A stretch of 18,268 nt of DNA from Methanomicrobiales archaeon (lineage in GTDB: Archaea; Halobacteriota; Methanomicrobia; Methanomicrobiales; Methanoculleaceae). Below are positions 1-7,014 of this stretch, in pieces. The notes beneath the pieces are model-generated. The model made no database searches. It was not told the DNA's origin and saw only the letters and a program-made list of their open reading frames with translations. Every line of letters begins with the position of its first letter. Positions within the stretch are counted from its first letter, which is position 1. The translations under genes and the position numbers were made by a program. The stretch covers positions 1 through 18,268 of the forward strand of contig JAAZOW010000202.1 in the NCBI GenBank assembly GCA_012797575.1. Reading direction: 5' to 3'.

Positions 1-383
1 ATCGATATCGCCCTCCATCTGGAGGGTTCGACCTTCGAATTATCTTGGTACCATCTGCACCGGCCCGCCGTGGGTCTCCGATTCGCGTATGCCGCGATGA
101 CGTGGAGATATCAAGGATCGGAGGCACATAAAGTGTTAATCCCCCCCTGGATCCTGGCGGGATAGGGCAGAGCGGTCTCTTAACTATTGCTTAAAGTGAG
201 ATATAAATCTTATCACCGGATCTCCCGGCGATCTGCGGAGATGAACACCTGCTTGCAGGGAAGCCTCAAATGGGCTGGAGCGAGGATGGATGAAGGCCTG
301 TGGGGAGGGTGCCCAGGCTTGAAGGGCGGCATACGGCCCGATCTCACCGGAGATCTCGCGTCGTGAGTGGCTTTGCAGCAGCG
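1..383. other. Intergenic/edge region without a supportable gene
   Basis: I see no convincing gene here. Frame +1 is open from base 1 to a TAG at 163-165 (54 codons), so it could be the tail of a gene entering from the left, but its translation matches nothing I recognise. A TATA-like stretch (ATATAAATC, about 191-199) lies mid-region. Two short perfect inverted repeats follow: ATCTCC/GGAGAT (220-225 with 237-242) and GATCTC-ACCG-GAGATC (340-355). The second lies just past the end of the tfx-like gene on the minus strand and could help end its transcript, though no T-run follows it. Confidence 0.4.
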
Positions 384-788
384 TCATCCGAAGTAGAGAT
401 CGCCGTCTTCGTTGATGTAGACCTCTACATCCTCGCGGACCTGTCTACCCCTGAACCGGTCGGGGTTGGCATCCCTGAGCCTGTTGATGAGTGAGACCGT
501 GTCGTATTTGACCTTCACCCCGATCTTTTCGGCTTCGGTGTAGATGATGTCGGGAGCCTTGAGCAGGTCGAGACCGCCCTTGAGCGTGCAGAGATGGGTA
601 GCGTCCAGTGTGTAGAGGAACTCAAGGGTGTCACGCGCCCGAGCGATATTCTCGAGAGCAGCCTTCTCGATGGTACAGACGTTAGCTTTTGATGTCTTTA
701 TGATATCCGCGATCTGTTGCTGCGTCAAGCCTTGTTTTCGATACCGCAGTACTTCCCTCTGGCGGCTGGTAAGCAGACCTCGTTTCAT
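384..788 (-). CDS. Tfx-family HTH transcriptional regulator
   Basis: The product is 134 residues from the chosen ATG (788). The N-terminal half is a helix-turn-helix of the Tfx type: a LTSRQREVLRYR segment, then QQQIADIIKTSKANV with the recognition helix, then IEKAALENI. Tfx was described in Methanothermobacter as a DNA-binding protein acting at the molybdenum formylmethanofuran dehydrogenase (fmdECB) operon. The C-terminal part ends in an acidic strand-like stretch (EDVEVYINEDGDLYFG). An in-frame ATG lies 7 codons upstream (809), but the TATA-like TTTAAATTTA (810-819) is centred about 26 nt from the ATG at 788, and family members usually start close to the FLT/LLT motif, so a leaderless start at 788 is preferred. 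It is divergent from mtd across 328 bp, which makes mtd a plausible but unproven target. Confidence 0.82.
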   Translation of the reverse strand: MKRGLLTSRQREVLRYRKQGLTQQQIADIIKTSKANVCTIEKAALENIARARDTLEFLYTLDATHLCTLKGGLDLLKAPDIIYTEAEKIGVKVKYDTVSLINRLRDANPDRFRGRQVREDVEVYINEDGDLYFG

Positions 789-809
789 CAAATATATATA
801 GGACCACAT

Positions 810-819
810 TAAATTTAAA
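810..819 (-). promoter_or_regulatory. TATA-like box of the tfx-family gene
   Basis: On the minus strand this reads TTTAAATTTA. Its centre is about 26 nt from the ATG at 788, the spacing expected for a leaderless archaeal transcript. A second AT stretch (790-800, TATATATATTT on the minus strand) lies only a few bases before the same ATG and is too close to serve it. Confidence 0.5.
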
Positions 820-1060
820 CACTTCTCCTTAACATCCGATCCAGACCCGGCCGGTAACCGGGCCGTCCGGGGCGGGGAGGTCCTTCACGCTGCCAGAGGG
901 GAGTCATTCCCAGGGTAGCCTGGATGGGGATCTGCACGGGATGGAGGGGTGAGGGGGGGTCCCATGTATCGAGAGCGCCTGCAGACCCATATCAACCGCA
1001 GGGGGACTGGTATCCAGCCCCGCCGCTGTGTGTACGGTGGTTGGCGGCCATTTCAAAACG

Positions 1061-1110
1061 TTTATATGAGGACTCGGCGATAATATCGTGTTCTCAAATT
1101 TTGAGAGGTG
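1061..1110 (+). promoter_or_regulatory. mtd promoter and ribosome binding site
   Basis: A TATA-like TTTATATG lies at 1061-1068, placing transcription start near 1090. GAGGTG at 1105-1110 is a good Shine-Dalgarno sequence 6 nt before the GTG at 1117. This site decides the start: an upstream in-frame GTG (1108) falls inside the Shine-Dalgarno itself. Confidence 0.65.
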
Positions 1111-1116
1111 TTTAAA

Positions 1117-1959
1117 GTGGTAGTTAAAGTAGGAATTGCAAAACTGGGAAATATCGCCAGTGGTGTGATGGCTGAACTTCTCCTCGATGAGCGCGCCGAT
1201 CGTGAGGATATGATCACCTTCATGGCGACCTCCGGGACGAAACTGCAGCCAGAGGATATCGACCGCGTGGTCAACAATATGAAGGCATGGGCCCCTGATT
1301 TTTGTATTGTTGTGTCGCCAAACGGCGTTCTCCCCGGACCCACCCAGGCCCGTGAGAACCTTGCAGCGGCCGGGATCCCCTGCGTCGTCATCACCGATGA
1401 CATCACCACCAAGAAGGAACAGTTTACGGCCCTCAAGGAGAGCGATTTCGGCTACATCATCATGAAGGCCGATGCCATGATCGGTGCCCGCCGTGAGTTC
1501 CTGGACCCCGTCGAGATGGCGGACTACAACGGGAACCTCGTCAAGGTGCTCGCCCTCACCGGTGCGTACCGCAAGATGCAGCTGGAGCTTGACAAGGTGA
1601 TCGACCAGGTGAAGGCAGGCAAGAAGGGCAAGGACCTCGCACTTCCAAAGGTCGTCATGACCGCTGACAAGGCGGTCGAGGGTGAGTTCAGCAACCCCTA
1701 CGCGCTCGCAAAGGCCCGTGCCGCCTACGAGATCGCGCAGCAGGTCGCCGCGGTCAACGTCCGGGGCTGCTTCATGGTGAGGGAGTGGGAGAAGTACATC
1801 CCTATCGTCGCAAGCGCCCACGAGATGATGCGTCAGGCTATGGTCCTCTGCGAGGAGGCCCGTGAGATCGAGAAGGCTATGGACGCAGTCATCCGGAAGC
1901 CGCACAAGAAGACCGGCGAGATCGTCTCAAAGACACAGCTCATCAGCAAGCCCGAGTGA
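1117..1959 (+). CDS. mtd: F420-dependent methylenetetrahydromethanopterin dehydrogenase
   Basis: Mtd catalyses the reversible, F420-dependent reduction of methenyl-H4MPT to methylene-H4MPT, a cytoplasmic core step of methanogenesis from CO2 and formate. The 280-residue product has the usual length and the family's diagnostic blocks: KVGIAKLGNI at the N-terminus, LLLDERADRED near residues 22-32, the GARREFLDPVEMADYNG block mid-protein, and YIPIVASAHEMMRQA near the C-terminus. The GTG start at 1117 gives MVVKVG, with a good Shine-Dalgarno sequence, and fits family N-termini. The gene stands alone, divergent from a tfx-like regulator and followed by a T8 tract, so it is probably monocistronic. 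Mer, which acts on the product, is encoded nearby at 3657-4649 on the opposite strand. Confidence 0.97.
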   Translation: MVVKVGIAKLGNIASGVMAELLLDERADREDMITFMATSGTKLQPEDIDRVVNNMKAWAPDFCIVVSPNGVLPGPTQARENLAAAGIPCVVITDDITTKKEQFTALKESDFGYIIMKADAMIGARREFLDPVEMADYNGNLVKVLALTGAYRKMQLELDKVIDQVKAGKKGKDLALPKVVMTADKAVEGEFSNPYALAKARAAYEIAQQVAAVNVRGCFMVREWEKYIPIVASAHEMMRQAMVLCEEAREIEKAMDAVIRKPHKKTGEIVSKTQLISKPE

Positions 1960-1976
1960 GCCGGCAACACTTCTCC

Positions 1977-1984
1977 TTTTTTTT
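1977..1984 (+). terminator. Oligo-T terminator of mtd
   Basis: A run of eight T lies 17 nt after the mtd stop codon. Oligo-T tracts on the non-template strand are the usual archaeal termination signal. Confidence 0.7.
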
Positions 1985-2152
1985 CGCGTCTCCTCTATTG
2001 GGTCTTGTTGCGGTAGCAGGATCGTCCTCCTAATCACCCGATCCGAGCTTTGGGTGGAGAGATCCGCACGGGTGGTTACTCCATCGCGGCGTAGCGCACT
2101 GTTCCCGCGTGGGTATTATAGGGACGTCGCTCTAACGTGAGTATGAAGGGCA

Positions 2153-3094
2153 ATGTTCACCATCCACGAGGTCCGGACGGGACGCGGGATCATCCAGTAC
2201 CGCTGGGAGTCTCTCACCGGGATCAGGTGTCGGATCAGTCCGGTTCGACTCGAGCGGAAGATCAACGCTCCCCCCGCCATGCCATACTCCTCCCGCGAAG
2301 GCTGCCCGTTCTGCCCCGACGCAATAGACAGCGCCACGCCGACCTTCGAAGACGGCAGCCGTCTACGGTGTGGGGAGAGCGTGACGTTCCCGAATCTCTA
2401 CCCCTACGCTGAGGACCACGTGGTCACGGTGATCACGTCCGATCATGTGGTCGACCGGTTCGACCGTCAGGCCCTCATCGACGCTCTATCAGGCACAGCA
2501 GAGGCGCTGGCCCGATCTCCAGGCTATGCGAGCATCAACTGGAACTATCTTCCTTCAGCAGGCGCGAGCATCGTCCACCCGCACCTGCAGGGCATGGCCG
2601 ACCGGTATCCCTCCCGGCTTGCTGACCTCTACATCTCCGGTGGTCGTCGTTACCTCGCTGAGAGCGGCCGCCTCTACTGGGACGATCTGATGGAGCAGGA
2701 GCGCCGATCAGATCGGTTCCTCTTCGAGGACGAGATCTTCTGGTCGGCAAGCCCGGTCCCCCTCGGTGAGCGGGAGGTGCGGGGTATCCTGCCGGTATCG
2801 ACGCTCGCTGAACTCGAGCCCTACATCGAGCCGCTGGTCGACGGGCTCCTCAGAGTCATCGCCTTCTACCGGCACCACGGGACGCACGCCTTCAACGCTT
2901 CGATCTTTTTTGATGCCCCGGGGACGGCGGAGCGGGGGCATCGGGTCTTCTGCTCGATCATATCAAGACTGAACCCGAACACCTTTTCGATGTGCGACTC
3001 GGCGTTTATGGAGCGGTTGCACCAGGAACCAGTCGTCTTGACTCTCCCCGAAGATCTGGGACGCCTCTTCCGGGACGGGACGAACACACCGTAG
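2153..3094 (+). CDS. GalT/HIT-superfamily nucleotidyltransferase (galactose-1-phosphate uridylyltransferase-like)
   Basis: The 313-residue product has the layout of the GalT branch of the histidine-triad superfamily. A zinc-type CPFC motif sits at residues 51-54, an FPNLYPY block typical of GalT at 79-85, and the active-site block SAGASIVHPHLQ at 135-146. In this block, H144 of HPHLQ would be the nucleophile that carries the nucleotidyl group. A later HAFNASIFF segment resembles the C-terminal half of the family. Such enzymes move UMP or AMP between sugar phosphates and nucleoside diphosphates; the actual sugar and nucleotide cannot be read from sequence. The ATG is preceded by AAGGGC, a weak Shine-Dalgarno, and by TATTATA at 2114-2120. 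No sugar-pathway neighbours are present, so the substrate remains open. Confidence 0.78.
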   Translation: MFTIHEVRTGRGIIQYRWESLTGIRCRISPVRLERKINAPPAMPYSSREGCPFCPDAIDSATPTFEDGSRLRCGESVTFPNLYPYAEDHVVTVITSDHVVDRFDRQALIDALSGTAEALARSPGYASINWNYLPSAGASIVHPHLQGMADRYPSRLADLYISGGRRYLAESGRLYWDDLMEQERRSDRFLFEDEIFWSASPVPLGEREVRGILPVSTLAELEPYIEPLVDGLLRVIAFYRHHGTHAFNASIFFDAPGTAERGHRVFCSIISRLNPNTFSMCDSAFMERLHQEPVVLTLPEDLGRLFRDGTNTP

Positions 3095-3656
3095 GCGAAA
3101 GACTGCTTCACGGGGTGCCCTGCCGGGCTCTCTGGGACGAAGGTCCTGGTGCTCGTTGTCACTTACTCCTCTAAGATCATTGGGTAGTGCATCATTGTCA
3201 CCTTATCTTCGAAGGTTTTGATGCGTAAGGTGCAGTGCCAACAATCACGCGGAATGAGGGGTGTAGCCTGGCTTTGCGAGGCCTCCCCTTCATCTGTGGC
3301 ACTTCTCCTCGAAACCGTGGCAGATACTCTGCTCCCCGCTCCAGGGCAGCACCACGGTTGAGTACCTTTCCATGAAGCAAAGATACCCGGGGAAGGCCGT
3401 CCCCGGGAGAGCAAACCCACACGCCGGCTCCCTCTTCGGGTTCTCCCCATGCACTGGACCGTGGGAGGTATACTCCCGAGGGGGAGGGGCCGACGGGGGG
3501 TTTTTTGCCCCCTCCCCTGTCTCTGGAATCGATATGCCGGCGTTCCCCGCCCCGCCCTCTCCCCGGGCAGAGTGGCCTCACGCGAAACTACAAAGGGTGC
3601 GAAGAGGGGCAAAAACATCTCTACTAGCAAAAAAAGTGGTGATTGGTTCTTCTGCC
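3095..3656. other. Long convergent intergenic region with five hairpins
   Basis: This 562-bp gap between two convergent genes has no credible ORF, but it contains a run of strong inverted repeats. They are: 3254-3293 (8 bp with one bulge plus inner GCCT/AGGC); 3313-3359 (AACCGTGG/CCACGGTT plus inner CTGC/GCAG); 3386-3407 (CCCGGGGA/TCCCCGGG around a 6-nt loop); 3463-3477 (GGGAG-GTATA-CTCCC); and 3481-3517 (GGGGAGGGG with CCCCTCCCC in the correct antiparallel sense). A T6 tract (3501-3506) lies inside the last loop on the plus strand. Possible roles are a structured RNA, bidirectional termination, or protein-binding dyads. I do not recognise SRP RNA or RNase P RNA signature motifs in it. Confidence 0.45.
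3629..3635 (-). terminator. Oligo-U terminator of mer
   Basis: On the minus strand a T7 tract lies about 21 nt after the mer stop codon, followed by a T5 tract at 3611-3615. This is the normal archaeal termination pattern. Confidence 0.65.
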
Positions 3657-4649
3657 TTACACGATGTACTTGCCGAGCAGACGGATGGAGTTGACCATGT
3701 CGGGGCCGAGGGGCGAGCCGAAGATGATCTGGGTGACTCCAGCCTTTGTGAGGTCCTCACACTTCTGCTTGACCGAGTCGGGGGTTCCGGCAATGGTGAA
3801 GGCGTCGATCTCCTTGTCGCCGACGAGGCCGCCGACGGTCTTGAAGTCGAAGCGAGCAAGGGCTTCCTTGATCTTCTCGACATTTCCAAGGTCAAGGCCG
3901 TGGCGCTTGAGGACCGGGGGCGGGGAGCCTGCGGCGATGAATGCGGCAACGATCTTTGCAGCGTTCCGCGCCTTCTTCTCATCCATGTCGATCGACATGG
4001 CGGTGTAGGCACCGACATCGAACTTCTTCTTGCCGACGGATTCCATCGCCTTCTTGATGAGCGGGATGGCGATCTCGAAGTCCTTGGGGTTGGACGCGTT
4101 GATCAGGGCTCCCTCACCGACCTCGCCAGCGAGCTCGAGCATCTTGGGTCCCTGGGCACCGATGTAGATCGGGATGCCCTTCTTGCCGGGCAGGGTGACA
4201 CCGGTCAGCTTGGCGCCGTCGTAGTCGAAGAACTCCATCTCACCGGTCTTCTTGATCTCCTCTCCGGCAAGGAGCTTCCTGATCTGGACAACCCCTTCCT
4301 TCAGGCGGCTGACAGGCTTGGCGGGGTCGATAGCAAGCTTCGGAAGCGTCGAGAGGTCACCGGGTCCGATACCGAGGACGGCACGTCCGTCGGAGATCTC
4401 GTTTAAGGTAGCCATGAAGGATGCAATGGCTGCCGGGGTGTCGGTGAACGTGTTCATGATGCCCGGTCCCATCTTGATCGTGTCGGTGTTCGCCGCGATC
4501 ATGGCGAGGGTCGGGTATGCGTGACGGTTGTTGTAGTGGTTGGTAATCCAGGCAAAGTCGATATCTTTCGACTCTGCGAGCTTGGTGTAGGTTACCACCT
4601 GCTTGACGTTGACAGATCCAGGCACAAATTCAATTCCATATGTGGTCAA
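3657..4649 (-). CDS. mer: F420-dependent 5,10-methylenetetrahydromethanopterin reductase
   Basis: Mer reduces methylene-H4MPT to methyl-H4MPT with reduced F420, in the cytoplasm, just before methyl transfer to coenzyme M. The 330-residue product belongs to the bacterial-luciferase-like TIM-barrel family. Visible blocks are GIEFVP at the N-terminus, ITNHYNNR at 35-42, GPGIMNTFTDTPA at 61-73, LGIGPGD at 92-98, and the IYIGAQGPKMLELAGEVGEG stretch mid-protein. The start is a TTG at 4649: the upstream frame is closed by a stop within the leader, GAGGTG on the minus strand (4659-4664) lies 9 nt upstream, and translation from TTG gives the expected N-terminus. A strong TATA stretch (4689-4700) lies upstream and a T7 terminator downstream, so the gene is probably monocistronic. 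Confidence 0.96.
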   Translation of the reverse strand: MTTYGIEFVPGSVNVKQVVTYTKLAESKDIDFAWITNHYNNRHAYPTLAMIAANTDTIKMGPGIMNTFTDTPAAIASFMATLNEISDGRAVLGIGPGDLSTLPKLAIDPAKPVSRLKEGVVQIRKLLAGEEIKKTGEMEFFDYDGAKLTGVTLPGKKGIPIYIGAQGPKMLELAGEVGEGALINASNPKDFEIAIPLIKKAMESVGKKKFDVGAYTAMSIDMDEKKARNAAKIVAAFIAAGSPPPVLKRHGLDLGNVEKIKEALARFDFKTVGGLVGDKEIDAFTIAGTPDSVKQKCEDLTKAGVTQIIFGSPLGPDMVNSIRLLGKYIV

Positions 4650-5104
4650 GGCTTAATTCACCTCACGTGAGATATTGCGCGCCGGGAGATATATATATTA
4701 TCATTTTATGTCCCTCAGATGATACGTACCGCATACCTACCGGAAAATAAGGCAGTGTAACGTACTATCCAGGGCATCCGGCGAATTCCATCGGCTAACC
4801 AGAGAAAGACCTTCTTGTGCGGGGATCGAACCAGAGACTTGAAATATTGGCCCCCTCAACAATCCCTTATCAGATCGTATCGCTTCTCTCCATCGACGAC
4901 CGGCAATGCCCAGGATACACCAGGAACATCTCAACTGGACCGGGCCATCGATCCCCCGGAGAGCGGGCAGGATCCCCCTCACCAGAGGTCTACAGAAATA
5001 TATATGTTTATCGGCCCACATACCCTATATCAGTTCCGGGTGATATGCACGCTCTTTCTCACGGCAGACGGTCACACGGGCGTACCAGGCGGGTAAGTGA
5101 ATCT
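4650..5104. other. Divergent intergenic region between mer and the tubulin-like gene
   Basis: This 455-bp region holds the mer promoter on its left side. On its right side are two TATA-like elements for the plus strand (AAATATATATG about 4997-5007 and CCTATATC about 5024-5031). These would give a leader of roughly 50-75 nt for the gene at 5105. Between them no credible gene is seen. A T-arm-like fragment (GGTTCGATCCCCG on the minus strand, within 4817-4838) resembles a tRNA 3' half, but its stem does not pair and no complete tRNA surrounds it. Confidence 0.45.
4659..4700 (-). promoter_or_regulatory. mer promoter and ribosome binding site
   Basis: TAATATATATAT on the minus strand (4689-4700) is a strong TATA box, giving a predicted start near 4668. 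GAGGTG (4659-4664) is the Shine-Dalgarno sequence for the TTG start. The predicted leader is only about 20 nt, so the Shine-Dalgarno sits almost at the mRNA 5' end. Confidence 0.65.
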
Positions 5105-6979
5105 ATGCGGGTGCTGGCGATCGGGTTTGGTGGTGCCGGGTCACGGGTTGTGGATATCCTCTACGACCATGACCGGCGAAGCAGGGTCTGTTGCATGAAT
5201 GTGGTAGCGATCGATATCGATCCAAATTCCCTCGTGCAGCTCCGCCATCTGCCGGAGTCGGCCAGGATCTTCTTCCCCCCCATCGATGCCCTGGACCCTG
5301 ACGATATCATGAATGTCATCGATGTCGAGGAGGTGATGACCCGGATCCAGGGTCTGGATACGATGGAGATCGATGCTATCCTCCTCTGCTGCGGGCTTGG
5401 GGGGAACGTCATCGATGTCGCGCCGCCCATCGTTGAGGAGCTCCGGAAGTCTTACCTGGAGCCCATATTTGCGCTCGCCATCCTGCCGCGCCTGGATGAG
5501 GGGGGGCGGGTCTCGGCCAAGGCCGCCGACGACCTCGATATGCTCGAGGAGCTCATGGATGCTGTCGTCCTCTTCGACAATGAGACCTGGTCGCAGAAGA
5601 TCAGGGCCGCCGTGGATGCCGAAGGGAGGGGGGATGCCGGACCCAGGGGCCAGGTGCGCAGGAGCCCGACCGACCTGAACCCGAGAGCCCACTACGATAT
5701 GCTCAACGAACGGATCGCCCGCCAGATCGGTCTTCTCCTCCGCGCCGGGGAGTTCAGCGAGCACGGGATAGAGATCGCCGAGGTCGTTCTGGATGCCGGT
5801 GAGGTCCTCAATACCCTGAGGGGGATGGGGTTTGTCGCGGTCGGCTATGCGACTGAACGCCTGCCGGGCGGTGGGTGGCTGGATCTCCTCTACCGGCGGC
5901 GGTCGGCGAGGTACTTCATCGAAGGATCGCACGAGAAGGCCGCGCGGATCGTCTCGCTTGCCAAGAAGGCGGTCTATGAGGAGATCTCGATCCCGTGCGA
6001 TCTCACAAGCGCCGATAAGGCGCTGGTGCTGATCGCCGGGCCCTCGGCTGAGCTCTCGATGAAGGGATTCCAGACCGTCAGGAAGTGGATCGACCGGAGC
6101 ATCGCGGGGCTTGAGACACGATCCGGGGATTACCCGGTGAGGAGCACATCGTTTGTCGGGATCATCGTCGTGCTCTCGGGGCTCTCGAATATCCCCCGTA
6201 TCGAAGATATCCGGAGGATCCGGACCGAGTACCGGCTTGAGTGCGAAGAGGAGCGGCTGAGGGCGGAGGAGGCGGAACGGATGCATGAGGAAGGGGAGGA
6301 GGCGGCGATATGGGTGCCGGAGGAGGAGGAGGATATCCCATACTTTTCGTCGCCGCTTGAGTCGGCGTTTCTGGAGGAGGGTGATATGACAGATCCGGTA
6401 GTGGAGAAGGATGAGATGATCGAGGTTCCCGGTAGTGGTCAGGACAGCCGGAGGGATAGGGACGAGACGATCGATATGCTTCCAAGGGCGGAGAGGGGGG
6501 AGGATGATGGCGCTATCATCCTCCCTCCGAAGAAGGGCAGGGAGGGGGTCGACCTCACCAGGTCTACACCGGTCACCTCGCCGGTGCCGGCACCGAAGAA
6601 CTCTGTCTTCGACCCGAAGGGGATCAGCATCGAGAGGGCTGCACCGAGGGACGATGCGTTGAACTACTCTGCATCCGTGCGATCGGTGCAACGCCCAAAG
6701 GACGGGGTCTTCACCGGTGAGCAGGTCTCGATCGGCCCGGGAGTGCGGCGGCCAAGCGATGGGTTCCTCGATGAGCCCGGCCTGCGCATGAAGGAGGTTC
6801 TCCCTGAGCCGAAGGATGACCTGCTGGGGCGTGGACCTGACCGCAGAGTCCCCCGGCCAAAGGAGGTCGATCCTTCGCGCGGCAGGCTCCGGGTGATCGA
6901 TGTTGTCGGGCACCGGCCGGGGAAGAAGAAGGGCGAGGACGATGATCGGGGCGGCGGCGGGATCACCTGGATCCTGTAG
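5105..6979 (+). CDS. Non-canonical FtsZ/tubulin-superfamily protein with long disordered tail
   Basis: The 624-residue product begins like FtsZ: MRVLAIGFGGAGSRVVD supplies the first Gly-rich nucleotide loop (G7-G12) and VVAIDID follows. The tubulin signature position (FtsZ GGGTGTG) is degenerate: CGLGGNVIDVAPP at 96-108. VVLFDNETW matches the FtsZ loop with the nucleotide-binding Asn. VLDAGEV around 228-234 aligns with the synergy loop NxDFADV, keeping acidic D230 and replacing the catalytic Asp by E233. The GTPase-like part ends near 360. A charged Glu/Arg helix, probably coiled coil (365-402), an acidic linker and six Pro-Lys-Asp-type repeats (497 onward) follow, then a Gly-rich C-terminus ending ITWIL. 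Homologues probably polymerise or remodel membranes, but no function is proven. The ATG at 5105 is chosen because translation upstream of it is not protein-like. Whether it still binds or hydrolyses GTP is uncertain. Confidence 0.75.
   Translation: MRVLAIGFGGAGSRVVDILYDHDRRSRVCCMNVVAIDIDPNSLVQLRHLPESARIFFPPIDALDPDDIMNVIDVEEVMTRIQGLDTMEIDAILLCCGLGGNVIDVAPPIVEELRKSYLEPIFALAILPRLDEGGRVSAKAADDLDMLEELMDAVVLFDNETWSQKIRAAVDAEGRGDAGPRGQVRRSPTDLNPRAHYDMLNERIARQIGLLLRAGEFSEHGIEIAEVVLDAGEVLNTLRGMGFVAVGYATERLPGGGWLDLLYRRRSARYFIEGSHEKAARIVSLAKKAVYEEISIPCDLTSADKALVLIAGPSAELSMKGFQTVRKWIDRSIAGLETRSGDYPVRSTSFVGIIVVLSGLSNIPRIEDIRRIRTEYRLECEEERLRAEEAERMHEEGEEAAIWVPEEEEDIPYFSSPLESAFLEEGDMTDPVVEKDEMIEVPGSGQDSRRDRDETIDMLPRAERGEDDGAIILPPKKGREGVDLTRSTPVTSPVPAPKNSVFDPKGISIERAAPRDDALNYSASVRSVQRPKDGVFTGEQVSIGPGVRRPSDGFLDEPGLRMKEVLPEPKDDLLGRGPDRRVPRPKEVDPSRGRLRVIDVVGHRPGKKKGEDDDRGGGGITWIL
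6593..6904 (+). repeat. Six degenerate 16-19-residue repeats in the tubulin-like protein tail
   Basis: Within the C-terminal tail, six units start with a proline and a shared core: PKNSVF (residue 497), PRDDAL (514), PKDGVF (531), PSDGFL (550), PKDDLL (569) and PKEVDP (585). Spacings are 17, 17, 19, 19 and 16 residues. The consensus is P-[KRS]-[ND]-x-[VAFL]-[FL], usually followed 5-8 residues later by a short hydrophobic/basic stretch. The sixth unit is the most degenerate. These are coding repeats, diverged at the DNA level. Confidence 0.6.
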
Positions 6980-7014
6980 CGCCCACTGTTCTTACGTAGG
7001 GAAGAGGGCCCGGA

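Larger units (their letters stand above)
789..1116. other. Divergent intergenic region between tfx-like gene and mtd
   Basis: This 328-bp stretch separates two divergent genes and should carry both promoters. Near the tfx side is a dyad: CCGGT-A-ACCGG at 851-861, embedded in a larger CCCGG/CCGGG repeat (846-850 with 858-862). It could be an operator. The middle (about 870-1040) is G-rich on the plus strand and shows no ORF that I trust. Confidence 0.45.

Noticed and set aside
145..200. tRNA-like start (GGCGGGATAGGGCAGAGCGGT) on the plus strand
   Set aside because: It resembles an acceptor plus D-arm, but no anticodon arm, T-arm or closing acceptor strand follows.
904..1905. 333-codon minus-strand open frame antisense to mtd
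   Set aside because: It runs antisense through mtd, is rich in His/Asp/Leu repeats typical of antisense GC-rich genes, and has no recognisable domain.
2866..3162. 98-codon minus-strand frame with GTG start after GAGGAG
   Set aside because: Most of it is antisense to the GalT-like gene; no domain is visible and the nice-looking ribosome binding site may be chance.
3095..3656. SRP (7S) RNA or RNase P RNA in the hairpin-rich gap
   Set aside because: I could not find the GGAA-loop S-domain block or the GAGGAAAGUC-type P RNA core on either strand; a covariance-model search would settle it.
3372..4406. 344-codon plus-strand open frame antisense to mer
   Set aside because: It is a shadow of mer created by high-GC third positions; its translation is low-complexity and matches no protein pattern, while mer is unmistakable.
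5141..6913. 590-codon minus-strand open frame antisense to the tubulin-like gene
   Set aside because: The plus-strand frame has clear FtsZ-like loops; the antisense translation is Arg/Asp/Pro-rich without fold-like patterns.
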